This document shows positions 1 to 8,363 of a DNA stretch of 64,000 nucleotides, piece by piece. The DNA is taken from NCBI GenBank assembly GCA_033857955.1, contig JAWVCW010000031.1:1-64000 (forward strand). The letters run 5' to 3'. The position numbers were made by a program, and so were the translations under genes. Source of the stretch: Gaiellasilicea sp033857955 (lineage in GTDB: Bacteria; Actinomycetota; Thermoleophilia; Gaiellales; Gaiellaceae). The stretch's first letter is position 1; each line of letters begins with the position of its first letter. The notes beneath the pieces were generated by a model. That model made no database searches, was not told where the DNA came from, and saw only the letters and a program-made list of their open reading frames with translations.

Positions 1-171
1 CGGATTCCGATCCTGCGCAGCTAGGGAGCGGAGCGACCCTTTAGGGGTCTTCGCGCGATCGGGATCCGCTCTGCGGATTCCGATCCTGCGCAGCTAGGGA
101 GCGGAGCGACCCTTTAGGGGTCTTCGCGCGATCGGGATCCGCTCTGCGGATTCCGATCCTGCGCAGCTAGG
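1..171. repeat. 73-bp tandem repeat, about 2.3 copies, upstream of murE
   Basis: Two identical 73-bp units (1-73, 74-146) are followed by a 25-nt partial third copy (147-171) that diverges 17 nt before murE. Each unit junction makes a hairpin with 12-bp arms and one mismatch (57-68 with 74-85; 130-141 with 147-158, loop CTCTG). Each full unit also has a small GACCCT/GGGGTC stem (35-40 with 44-49). Read in frame 1, the unit opens with seven sense codons and TAG (22-24), so the first copy may hold the tail of an unseen upstream gene, which the common dcw order would make ftsI. That last point is inference. Confidence 0.9.
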
Positions 172-177
172 TAGCGT
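172..177 (+). promoter_or_regulatory. candidate -10 box for murE
   Basis: TAGCGT lies 10 nt before the murE ATG, just where the third repeat copy diverges. Full repeat copies read GAGCGG at this place, so the hexamer exists only at the gene-proximal end. No clear Shine-Dalgarno precedes the ATG. The spacing resembles the near-leaderless starts seen elsewhere in the window. Confidence 0.4.
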
Positions 178-187
178 TCCGCCGGAT

Positions 188-1624
188 ATGGAGCTCGAGC
201 GCCTCGTCGCTGCGCTCGCACCAGAGGCGGTCCTCGGCAGCCCCGATCCCGTCGAGGTGCGAGACCTCGCCTACGAGGCGCGCGCCGTCACCCCCGGCGC
301 GGCGTTCTTCGCCGTCCCCGGCGAGCGTGCGGACGGGCATGACTTCGCGGCCCAGGCGGTCGAGAACGGCGCCGTTGCCCTCGTCGTCGAGCGCGCGGTC
401 GAACCGGAGGTGCCGCAGCTCGTGGTGCCGTCGGCACGGGCCGCGATGGCCACGGCGGCCGACGCATTCTTCGGAGAGCCCACGCGCGAGCTCGAGGTCG
501 CCGGCGTCACGGGCACGAGCGGCAAGACGACGACTGCGTACCTCCTCTACTCCGTCCTCGCCGCTGCGGGCCGGCAACCGGGACTCCTCGGCACCGTCGA
601 GAGCCGCGTCGGTGGGGAGGTGAGGACCGTCGTTCGCACGACACCCGAGGCGATCGACCTGCAGCGCACGTTCCGCGAGATGCTCGATGCGGGCAACCAA
701 AGCGTCGCGCTCGAGGCGTCGTCCCACGCGTCGGTGTTGCATCGGCTCGACCGCGTCCGCTTCGACGCGCTCGTGTTCACGAACCTGAGCCAGGACCACC
801 TCGACTTCCACCAGTCGATGGACGACTACTTCGCAGCGAAACGCAAGCTCTTCACAGGCGCCGCGCCTGTGCCGGCCGCCGTCAACATCGGCGACGAGTG
901 GGGTCGCCGGCTGGCCGAGGAGCTCGCCTACGCCAACCGCGCGCCGCTGATCACGTTCGGCCTCGCAGGTGACGCCGAGATCCGTCCCGCGCACCTCGAG
1001 CTCGGTGCAACCGGCGCCCGCTTCACCGCCGGAGGGATCGAGATTCGATCGAACCTGCGCGGCCGCTTCAACGTCGAGAACGTCCTCGGCGTGATCGCAG
1101 CCGGGATTCTGCTGGACATCGACGAGGACGAGATCGCGGCGGGGATCGCGGCGCTCGAAGGCGTCCCCGGGCGGTTCGAGGCCGTGGACGAAGGGCAGCC
1201 CTTCTCCGTGGTGGTCGACTACTCCCACAAGCCGGATGCGCTCGATAACGTGCTCCGGACAGCCCGCGAGCTGACGGAGGGCCGCGTGATCGTCGTCTTC
1301 GGCGCCGGCGGCGACCGCGACCGTCAGAAGCGGCCGCTGATGGGACGGGTAGCGCGTGACCTTGCCGACGTCGTCATCGTCACCTCCGACAACCCGCGGA
1401 GCGAGGATCCGCTCGCGATCATCCAGGACGTGCTCCAGGGCAGCGGCACCGACGTCGAGATCGATCCTGACCGGCGCTCGGCGATCGGGCGCGCGATCGA
1501 GCTCGCAGAGAAGGGCGACGTGGTCGTGATCGCGGGCAAGGGGCACGAGCAGGGCCAGGAGATCGCGGGCGAGAAGCTCGCGTTCGACGACCGGGTCGTC
1601 GCTCGCGAGGCTCTGCGCACATGA
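188..1624 (+). CDS. murE: UDP-N-acetylmuramoyl-tripeptide synthetase MurE
   Basis: Cytoplasmic ATP-dependent ligase that adds the third stem-peptide residue to UDP-MurNAc-L-Ala-D-Glu. Residues 1-100 are the UDP-binding domain, the P-loop GTSGKTTT is at 109-116, K218 in an FAAKRKLF context fits the carbamylated lysine, and DNPR at 401-404 is the family signature for meso-diaminopimelate. Length 478 is normal. ATG 188 is chosen because the protein aligns from its first residues with MurE. The stop overlaps murF as ATGA. It is the first gene of the dcw cluster seen here. Confidence 0.97.
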   Translation: MELERLVAALAPEAVLGSPDPVEVRDLAYEARAVTPGAAFFAVPGERADGHDFAAQAVENGAVALVVERAVEPEVPQLVVPSARAAMATAADAFFGEPTRELEVAGVTGTSGKTTTAYLLYSVLAAAGRQPGLLGTVESRVGGEVRTVVRTTPEAIDLQRTFREMLDAGNQSVALEASSHASVLHRLDRVRFDALVFTNLSQDHLDFHQSMDDYFAAKRKLFTGAAPVPAAVNIGDEWGRRLAEELAYANRAPLITFGLAGDAEIRPAHLELGATGARFTAGGIEIRSNLRGRFNVENVLGVIAAGILLDIDEDEIAAGIAALEGVPGRFEAVDEGQPFSVVVDYSHKPDALDNVLRTARELTEGRVIVVFGAGGDRDRQKRPLMGRVARDLADVVIVTSDNPRSEDPLAIIQDVLQGSGTDVEIDPDRRSAIGRAIELAEKGDVVVIAGKGHEQGQEIAGEKLAFDDRVVAREALRT

Positions 1625-2859
1625 TCCCGATCGCCGTCGAGGAGCTCGAGGCGCTCGGCCTGGGTGAGTTCACCGGCTTCGGCGAGCTGACCGGCCTCCA
1701 GATCGACTCACGCCGGGTTCGTCCGGGCGACCTCTTCGTCGCCATTCGCGGTGGACACGCGTTCCTTGCCGACGCACGGGATCAAGGCGCAACGACGCTC
1801 CTCCCGAGCGACGAGTTCGGCGCTATGGCGGTGATCGGCCAGGTGCTCCGTGCCCGCAGCCGCGCGAGGTTCGTCGGCATCACCGGCTCGACCGGCAAGA
1901 CCTCCACGAAGGACATCCTTGCGGCGCTGTGTGAACCGGTCGCGCCGACAGTCGCGACCGAGGACAGCTACAACGCCGAGCTGGGCGTGCCGCTCACGCT
2001 CGGCAGGCTCGAGCCGGACACGCAGATCTGCATCGTCGAGATGGGCATGCGCGGCTTCGGCCAGATCGCGGACCTCTGTGAGATCGCGCGTCCGGACATC
2101 GGCGTGATCACGGCCATCGGCCCGGTCCATCTCGAGCTCGTCGGATCGGTCGACGGGGTCGCGCGGTCGAAGGCGGAGCTGGTCGCCGCGCTTCCCGTGG
2201 ACGGGATCGCGGTCGTGCCGAAGTCGGCCGAGCTGGAGCCGCACCTGCGCGACGACATCGACGTGCGGCGGGTCGGTCCGGTCGACGTCGAGCTGCGCGA
2301 GGACGGCGCGCACGTCGCGTTCGGCGGTGGCCGCATCCGCTTCCCACTCACGTCGCGCCACCAGGCGCAGAATGCGCTCACGGCGATGACGGCATACGAC
2401 GCACTCGGGCTGCCGCTCGAGCGCCTGGCCGAGAGCGCCGCGGCCGTGACGCTCTCGCCGTGGCGGGGAGAGGAGCTGCCGCTCCCGGGCGGCGGCTTCG
2501 TCGTCAACGACGCATACAACGCCAACCCGACCTCGATGGAGGCAGCGCTGCGACACCTGGCAGAGCGCGGCGCGGGCCGCCGCCTCGTCGCGATCCTCGG
2601 CGGGATGGCCGAGCTCGGCGAGCACACCGAACGCCACCACCGCCAGCTCGCGGAGCTCGCCGCCGAGCTCGAGATCGAGGTGATCGCGGTGGGCGATGTT
2701 GCCCGCGCGTACGGCGTCGAGTCGTGGACGCCCGACTCCGAAGCCGCGCTCGAGGCGGCGCGGGAGCTAGTCGGGCCCGGCGACGCCGTGCTCGTCAAGG
2801 CATCGCGCTCGGTCGCCCTCGAAGGCATCGCCCCGGCACTGGCGAAGCTCAGCGCGTAA
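1621..2859 (+). CDS. murF: UDP-N-acetylmuramoyl-tripeptide--D-alanyl-D-alanine ligase MurF
   Basis: Adds D-Ala-D-Ala to complete the UDP-MurNAc pentapeptide. The Mur ligase P-loop region GITGSTGKTSTKD starts at residue 86, and NDAYNANP at 296-303 is the MurF-specific motif near the catalytic centre. At 412 residues it is slightly shorter than the usual 430-460. The ATG overlaps the murE stop (ATGA) and its TAA overlaps the mraY ATG by one base, so translation is probably coupled in the order murE-murF-mraY. Confidence 0.97.
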   Translation: MIPIAVEELEALGLGEFTGFGELTGLQIDSRRVRPGDLFVAIRGGHAFLADARDQGATTLLPSDEFGAMAVIGQVLRARSRARFVGITGSTGKTSTKDILAALCEPVAPTVATEDSYNAELGVPLTLGRLEPDTQICIVEMGMRGFGQIADLCEIARPDIGVITAIGPVHLELVGSVDGVARSKAELVAALPVDGIAVVPKSAELEPHLRDDIDVRRVGPVDVELREDGAHVAFGGGRIRFPLTSRHQAQNALTAMTAYDALGLPLERLAESAAAVTLSPWRGEELPLPGGGFVVNDAYNANPTSMEAALRHLAERGAGRRLVAILGGMAELGEHTERHHRQLAELAAELEIEVIAVGDVARAYGVESWTPDSEAALEAARELVGPGDAVLVKASRSVALEGIAPALAKLSA

Positions 2860-3875
2860 TGGTCAGAGTGTTCATAGCGGGGCTGATTGCCATGGTCATC
2901 TCCGTCGTGATCGGCCCGAAGTTCATCGAGTTCCTCCGCCGCAACGAGCTGGGCCAGCCCATCCGGGAGGAGGGGCCCGCGGGGCACGTCGTCAAGCAAG
3001 GGACGCCGGTGATGGGCGGCCTGCTGATCCTCCTCTGCGCGCTGTTGCCGTTCCTGGCGCTCTCGAAGTTCACGCTGCCGGCGTTGACCGTGCTGTTCAT
3101 GACGGTCTCCTGCGCCGCGATCGGGTTTCTCGACGACTTCATCAAGCTCCGCCACCGCCGCTCGCTCGGGCTCGCCGGTCGGTGGAAGTTGCTTCTGCTC
3201 GCCGGGATCACGGTCGTCGTGGGGCTCGCCGTCCATGCGCAGGGGCAACTCGACACCTCGATCTACATCCCAGTCGCCAATGTCGACATCCCGCTCTCGT
3301 ACGCCTACTACCCGTTTCTCTTCCTCGTCATTGCGGGCGCTGCGAACGGCGCGAACCTGACGGACGGCCTGGACGGGCTCGCGGCAGGGACGGGGATCAT
3401 CGCGCTTCTCACCTTCCTTGCGATCACCGTGATCGGCTACATCCGCTCCGGCGACGTCGGCCAGCGCTCCGACTTCCAGCTCGACCTCGCGATCCTTGCC
3501 GCAGCCCTGATCGGGGCTGCGATCGGGTTCCTCTGGTACAACGCCTTCCCGGCCGAGCTCTTCATGGGCGACACGGGCTCGATGGCGTTCGGCGGCGCTC
3601 TCGCCGGCTTTGCGATCGTCACCGGCACGGAGGCGCTGCTCGTGCTGATCGCCGGGATCTATCTCGTCGAAGCGCTCTCCGTGATGATCCAGACGGTGAG
3701 CTTCAAGTACTGGGGCCGCCGCGTCTTCCTGATGGCTCCGATCCACCACCATTTCGAGATGAAGGCCTGGTCGGAGACGAAGATCATGGTGCGCTTCTGG
3801 ATCGTCGCCGCGATCCTCGCAGCGTGCGGGTTCGTCCTCTACTACCGCTACTACCTCCAGTTTCGCTTGCCGTGA
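2859..3875 (+). CDS. mraY: phospho-N-acetylmuramoyl-pentapeptide-transferase MraY
   Basis: Polytopic membrane enzyme that transfers phospho-MurNAc-pentapeptide to undecaprenyl phosphate, forming lipid I. The 338-residue protein has about ten membrane segments. Diagnostic residues are D92-D93 (FLDDF), the NLTDGLDG loop, D238 in FMGDTGSM and the HHH triplet at 296-298. The frame is open upstream into murF, but ATG 2859 gives the family N-terminus and the TAATG junction. The stop overlaps the murD GTG. Confidence 0.97.
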   Translation: MVRVFIAGLIAMVISVVIGPKFIEFLRRNELGQPIREEGPAGHVVKQGTPVMGGLLILLCALLPFLALSKFTLPALTVLFMTVSCAAIGFLDDFIKLRHRRSLGLAGRWKLLLLAGITVVVGLAVHAQGQLDTSIYIPVANVDIPLSYAYYPFLFLVIAGAANGANLTDGLDGLAAGTGIIALLTFLAITVIGYIRSGDVGQRSDFQLDLAILAAALIGAAIGFLWYNAFPAELFMGDTGSMAFGGALAGFAIVTGTEALLVLIAGIYLVEALSVMIQTVSFKYWGRRVFLMAPIHHHFEMKAWSETKIMVRFWIVAAILAACGFVLYYRYYLQFRLP

Positions 3876-5059
3876 AACGGGTGCTGGTCCTCGGCCTCGC
3901 GCGCTCGGGGCGGGCGGCAAAGGCGGTGCTCGAGGCGAACGGGGTCGAGGTGGTCGCGGCGGACCGGACGCTCGGGAACGACACCGACCTCGAGCTGCTC
4001 GACGGCGTCGACGTGCTCGTCAAGAGCCCGGGCATACCGGGCGAGGCGCCGCTCGTCGTCGACGCGCGCGAGCGCGGCATCCCCGTGTGGAGTGAGATCG
4101 AGCTCGCCTCGCGCTTCCTCGAGAACCCGATCATCGGCATCACGGGAACGAACGGGAAGACCACGACGACCGCGTTGTTGGGCGCCATGATCCCTGCACC
4201 GACCGCGGGCAACATCGGCACGGCGCTCTCGGAGCTGCTCGACACGAGCGTCCCGAATCGACCGATCGTCTGCGAGCTCTCGAGCTTCCAGCTCGAGGAC
4301 ATCGACACGTTCCGGCCGCAGATCGCGGTCCTTCTGAACCTCGAGCCCGACCATCTGGACCGGCACGGCAGCTTCGAGGCCTACCGCGCCGCGAAGCTGC
4401 GGATCTTCGAGAACCAGACCGCGGACGATATTGCGATCGTGCCGCGCGGCTTCGGCGCGATTCCGGGCGCGGGGCGGAGGGTCGAGTTCTCCGCGGACGA
4501 CGAGCTGCCGGCCGAGCCGTTGATCCCAGGCGCCCATAACCGCGAGAACGCCGCTGCCGCGACCGCCGCCGCGCGTGCCTTCGGCCGGGCCGACGATGAG
4601 ATCGCCGGCGTGCTCCTCACCTTCCCGGGCGTCCCGCACCGGCTCGAGCTCGTCGCCGAGATCGACGGCGTCCGTTGGGTCAACGACTCGAAAGCCACGA
4701 ACACCGCGGCCGCTCGCCGCGCCTTGACTGCCTTCGCCGCACCGCTGCACCTCATTCTCGGCGGCTCGCTCAAGGGCGAGCGTTTCGACGAGTTCGCGCA
4801 GGACGTCGCGCGTGCAGATGTCGTGATCGCGTATCTGATCGGAGAAGCGGCCGAGCCGCTCGCCGAGGATCTCGCCTACGCATCGGTGCCCTTCCTGCTC
4901 TCGGTAACCCTGGACCGGGCAGTCGCGGAGGCTGCAAGCGCGGCGCAACCGGGCGAGGTGGTGCTGCTTTCGCCGGCGTGCGCGAGCTACGACCAGTTCC
5001 GCGACTACGAGCACCGCGGAGAGGAGTTCAGGAGGCTGGTAGAGAACCTGAAAGGATGA
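3872..5059 (+). CDS. murD: UDP-N-acetylmuramoylalanine--D-glutamate ligase MurD
   Basis: Adds D-glutamate to UDP-MurNAc-L-Ala. The N-terminal Rossmann-like start (KRVLVLGLARSGRAA) and P-loop GTNGKTTT (K96) are clear, followed by a central domain with HNREN and a C-terminal domain with VNDSKATN. GTG 3872 overlaps the mraY stop as GTGA. At 395 residues the protein is shorter than the common 430-450, mainly through compact loops; no key motif is lost. Confidence 0.96.
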   Translation: MKRVLVLGLARSGRAAKAVLEANGVEVVAADRTLGNDTDLELLDGVDVLVKSPGIPGEAPLVVDARERGIPVWSEIELASRFLENPIIGITGTNGKTTTTALLGAMIPAPTAGNIGTALSELLDTSVPNRPIVCELSSFQLEDIDTFRPQIAVLLNLEPDHLDRHGSFEAYRAAKLRIFENQTADDIAIVPRGFGAIPGAGRRVEFSADDELPAEPLIPGAHNRENAAAATAAARAFGRADDEIAGVLLTFPGVPHRLELVAEIDGVRWVNDSKATNTAAARRALTAFAAPLHLILGGSLKGERFDEFAQDVARADVVIAYLIGEAAEPLAEDLAYASVPFLLSVTLDRAVAEAASAAQPGEVVLLSPACASYDQFRDYEHRGEEFRRLVENLKG

Positions 5060-6282
5060 ATCGAGGTCAGCTCGAGCAGCGTCTGCTCGTCCTCATCACG
5101 CTCGGGCTCGTCGCCTTCGGCCTCGTCATGGTCTACAGCGCGACCTCGGCGTCCGCAGCGCTCGGAAAGGGCGACCCGGTCACGTTCCTCAAGCGCCAGG
5201 GGATCTACGCGCTCGCCGGCTTCGCCCTGATGCTCATCGCCTCCCGCTTCGACCACCGCCGGCTGCGGAAGCTCGCCCCGCCTCTGGTACTCGGCGCGCT
5301 CGGGCTGTGCGCGGCGGTGCTTCTGATCGCGCCCGAGATCAACGGCGCGCAGCGCTGGCTCACCGCGGGGCCGCTGACCTTTCAGCCGTCGGAGCTCGCA
5401 AAGCTCGCGCTGCTCGTCTGGACCGCCGCCTACCTCTCCCGGAACGGCGCGCCGCGGACGCTCGCCGAGCTCTGGAAGCCGGTCGGGATGCTGACCTGCC
5501 TGTTCGCCGCGCTGATCGTCGTCGAGCCGGATCTCGGCACCACGATCGCGTTGATGCTGATGATGCTGGGGATCCTGGTCGTCGCAGGCGTTCCGGGCCG
5601 CGTGCTCGCAGCCGCGACCGGGCTCGCGCTCGCAGCCGGCACGGCGGCGATCTGGATCGAGCCCTACCGCCGCGCCCGCTTCCTCAGCTTCCTCGACCCG
5701 TGGGCCGACCCGGAGAACTCCGGCTTTCAGACCGTGCAGGCGATGATCGGACTCGGCTCTGGCGGGCTGACGGGCAAGGGCCTCGGCGAGGGTGTGCAGA
5801 AGATCAACTATCTGCCGGAGCAGCAGACTGACATGATCCTGGCCGTGATCGGCGAGGAGCTCGGGCTCATCGGCGTCACCGGCGTGATTGCGGCCTTCGC
5901 GGCGTTCGCCTTCGCCGGTTTCTCCGTCGCGCTTCGCTGCCGCGACCCCTTCGGGAAGCTGCTCGCGGCAGGGATCACGTCGCTCGTCTGCGGCCAGGCG
6001 GCCGTGAACCTCGCAGCCGTGCTCGGGGTCGCGCCGCTGACCGGAATCCCACTGCCGTTCGTCTCCTACGGCGGCTCGAGTCTCCTGGTCCTGCTCGCCT
6101 CGGTGGGGATCCTCCTTAACATCGCGGTCGATGAGCGCGCACCCCAACGACGAGCTGCGGTGTCTGATCGCCGCGGGCGGAACCGCCGGGCACGTCCTGC
6201 CGTCGCTGGCGGTGGCGGAGGCGCTCCGCGCGCGCGGCGTCAGCGTGACGTTCGCCGGGTCGCCGGATCGCGTCGAGGCTAG
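5056..6282 (+). CDS. ftsW: lipid II polymerase FtsW (SEDS family), with C-terminal tail overlapping murG
   Basis: Septal SEDS peptidoglycan glycosyltransferase with about ten membrane segments. Family motifs PEQQTDMILAVIGEELG and PFVSYGGSS are present. ATG 5056 overlaps the murD stop (ATGA) after AAAGG. The membrane core ends near 6130, but the frame stays open for 50 more codons to TAG 6280-6282, adding an Arg/Gly/Ala-rich cytoplasmic tail. That tail is encoded by the same DNA as the murG N-terminus in another frame, a 152-nt overlap. The tail composition could simply reflect the overlap. Confidence 0.95.
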   Translation: MNRGQLEQRLLVLITLGLVAFGLVMVYSATSASAALGKGDPVTFLKRQGIYALAGFALMLIASRFDHRRLRKLAPPLVLGALGLCAAVLLIAPEINGAQRWLTAGPLTFQPSELAKLALLVWTAAYLSRNGAPRTLAELWKPVGMLTCLFAALIVVEPDLGTTIALMLMMLGILVVAGVPGRVLAAATGLALAAGTAAIWIEPYRRARFLSFLDPWADPENSGFQTVQAMIGLGSGGLTGKGLGEGVQKINYLPEQQTDMILAVIGEELGLIGVTGVIAAFAAFAFAGFSVALRCRDPFGKLLAAGITSLVCGQAAVNLAAVLGVAPLTGIPLPFVSYGGSSLLVLLASVGILLNIAVDERAPQRRAAVSDRRGRNRRARPAVAGGGGGAPRARRQRDVRRVAGSRRG

Positions 6283-7213
6283 CCTCGTCCCCGAAGCGGG
6301 CTACGAGCTCGATACCTTCGAGATCGCCGGCTTCCCGCGCCGGCCTTCGATTCGTCTTCTGCGCTCGTTGATCATGGCGGGCCGCGCTCCCCGGGCCTGC
6401 GCGGCGATCCTGAAGCGCCGGCGGCCGCACGTCGTGCTCGGCGGCGGCGGCTACGTCGCGGGGCCGATGGTCTACGCCGCCTGGAGGCGGAAGCTCCCCG
6501 CCGCTCTGACCGAGGCGGACGCCCATCTCGGGCTCGCGAACAGGCTGGCAGCACCGTTCGCACAACGCGTCTTCCTCGCCTACGAGATCAGCGGCCGGGA
6601 CGGCTCGAAGTACCGCGTCACCGGCCGGCCGGTGCCCGAAGCACATCGCGGCGTCTCGCAGACGGAGGGCCGACAGCGGTTCGGGCTGTCCGCCGACGCG
6701 CCCGTACTTGCCTTCTTCGGAGCGCTTGCCGGCGCGCGCAGCCTCAACGACTTCGCGGTCGAGGCCTATGGCGACTCGGGGCCGGCCGTCTTGCACATCT
6801 CGGGCGAGCGGGACTACGAGCGGCTGCGCGCCCAGGTCGATCGGGACGACTACGTGCTCGTCTCCTCGACGAGTGAGTTCGGCGCTGCGCTCGCCGCACC
6901 CGATCTCGCGGTCTCGCGTGCCGGCGGCACGGTGTGGGAGCTTGCGGCCGCGGGCACCCCCGCGATCCTCGTCCCGTATCCCCACGCGACCGGCGACCAC
7001 CAGACCCAGAATGCGCGCCACTTCGAGCGCGGCGGGGGCGCTGTCGTCGTCCCGGAGTCCGAGCTCGAGCGCGTGCCCGCCCTGGTCGACGAGCTGCTCG
7101 CCGACCGGCCGCGGCTCGAGTCGATGCGCGCGGCAATGCTGTCGATGGCCCGGCCGCACGCCGCGGACGAGATCGCCGAGGAGCTGATCGCGCTTGCAAC
7201 CTCTGGACGGTAG
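6131..7213 (+). CDS. murG: UDP-GlcNAc:lipid I N-acetylglucosaminyltransferase MurG
   Basis: Membrane-associated GT28 glycosyltransferase that converts lipid I to lipid II. The glycine-rich GGTAGH motif is at residues 16-21, which fixes the start at or very near ATG 6131, well inside the ftsW frame. The C-terminal donor domain carries AVSRAGGTVWELAAAGTPAILVP-type sequence and the PHATGDHQ loop. Length is 360. The last 20 nt overlap murC. Confidence 0.96.
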   Translation: MSAHPNDELRCLIAAGGTAGHVLPSLAVAEALRARGVSVTFAGSPDRVEASLVPEAGYELDTFEIAGFPRRPSIRLLRSLIMAGRAPRACAAILKRRRPHVVLGGGGYVAGPMVYAAWRRKLPAALTEADAHLGLANRLAAPFAQRVFLAYEISGRDGSKYRVTGRPVPEAHRGVSQTEGRQRFGLSADAPVLAFFGALAGARSLNDFAVEAYGDSGPAVLHISGERDYERLRAQVDRDDYVLVSSTSEFGAALAAPDLAVSRAGGTVWELAAAGTPAILVPYPHATGDHQTQNARHFERGGGAVVVPESELERVPALVDELLADRPRLESMRAAMLSMARPHAADEIAEELIALATSGR

Positions 7214-8363
7214 GCGCCTGTGGTTCGTGGGGATCGGCGGCGCCGGCCTCTCGTCCTATGCGTTCCTTGCCCGAGCCTGGGGCGCCGAGGTGGGAGGCTG
7301 GGACCACGTCGAGACGCCGTACCTTCGGCCGCTGGAGGGTGTCGAGGTGGTACTGGCGCCCGAGCCGGTCGTGCCGGACGGCTGGGAGGCGGTCGTCTCG
7401 AGCGCCTATCCGTCCGTCGCAGGCACGTCGCGGGCCGACTTCCTCGCCGAGCTCGTCTCGCTGCGGCGCTCGATCGTGGTCGCCGGCGCGCACGGGAAGA
7501 CGACGACGACCGCGATGATCGCGTTCGTGCTCGCCGAGCTCGGCCTGGATCCTGCGTGGCTCGTGGGCGGAGAGATCGCCCAGCTCGGCGGCAACGCCGG
7601 CGCGGGCGGGGGTTGGCTCGTCGTCGAGGGAGACGAGTCCGACCGGACCGTCGAGCAGCTGCGACCTGAAATCGGAGTCGTGACCAACGTCGAGCTCGAC
7701 CACCATTCGACGTTCGCCTCGGCGACGGAGGTGGAGGAGCTGTTCGACCGCTGGCTGGCAGAGGTACCGCAGGTCGTACGCGGCTGGGAGCTCGAGCCCG
7801 TGTCCTTCGAGTTGCTCCTCGCAGGCGAGCACAACCGCAGGAATGCTGCCGCCGCGCTGGCGGCGCTCGAGCTCGCCGGAGTGGCGCGTGCCGAAGCCGA
7901 ACCCGTCCTCGCACGCTTCCGCGGCGCCGCCCGGCGGTTCGAGCTCGTTGGCGAGCACGACGGCGTCACGGTCGTCGATGACTACGCGCACCATCCTTCG
8001 GAGATCGCGGCGACGGTGGCCGCCGCGCGAGAGCGGCGAGAGGGTCGCGTGCTCGTTCTCTTCCAGCCGCACCTCTACTCGCGAACGCGTTACCTCGCGT
8101 ACGAGCTCGGCGCCGCGCTGTCGACTGCCGACGCCGTGTGCGTGACGGAGATCTACCGCGCGAGGGAGCAGCCGATCGACGGGGTCGACGGGAAGCTCGT
8201 CGTCGATGCGCTGCGGCCCGGGCTGCGCGCGGGCTGGGCGCCGAGCGTCGAGGACGGCGCGCGGATCGTGGCATCGTGGGCCCGTGCCGGCGACCTCGTG
8301 CTGACCGTCGGCGCCGGCGACGTCGAGCGCGCGGGCCCGCTCGTGCTGGCAGCGCTGACATGA
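7194..8363 (+). CDS. murC: UDP-N-acetylmuramate--L-alanine ligase MurC, compact form
   Basis: Adds L-alanine to UDP-MurNAc. It has the N-terminal VGIGGAGLSS loop at 12-21, P-loop GAHGKTTTT at 98-106 (K102), DDYAHHPSE and QPHLYSRT, all MurC hallmarks. The start is TTG 7194, 20 nt inside murG, with GAGGAG about 10 nt upstream. At 389 residues it is about 60-80 shorter than typical MurC. The shortening falls between the DHH-type segment and the EHNRRNA motif of the central domain. The stop overlaps murB (ATGA). Confidence 0.94.
   Translation: MQPLDGRRLWFVGIGGAGLSSYAFLARAWGAEVGGWDHVETPYLRPLEGVEVVLAPEPVVPDGWEAVVSSAYPSVAGTSRADFLAELVSLRRSIVVAGAHGKTTTTAMIAFVLAELGLDPAWLVGGEIAQLGGNAGAGGGWLVVEGDESDRTVEQLRPEIGVVTNVELDHHSTFASATEVEELFDRWLAEVPQVVRGWELEPVSFELLLAGEHNRRNAAAALAALELAGVARAEAEPVLARFRGAARRFELVGEHDGVTVVDDYAHHPSEIAATVAAARERREGRVLVLFQPHLYSRTRYLAYELGAALSTADAVCVTEIYRAREQPIDGVDGKLVVDALRPGLRAGWAPSVEDGARIVASWARAGDLVLTVGAGDVERAGPLVLAALT

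Noticed and set aside
1968..3920. 650-codon open frame on the minus strand across murF, mraY and murD
   Set aside because: It is antisense to three clear genes; its His/Arg/Asp-rich composition is the mirror of GC-biased third positions. No family resemblance.
6131..6282. Frameshift error as the cause of the ftsW/murG overlap
   Set aside because: Both frames are intact with all motifs, and no single-base change is needed to explain either gene; kept as a genuine overlap pending comparison.
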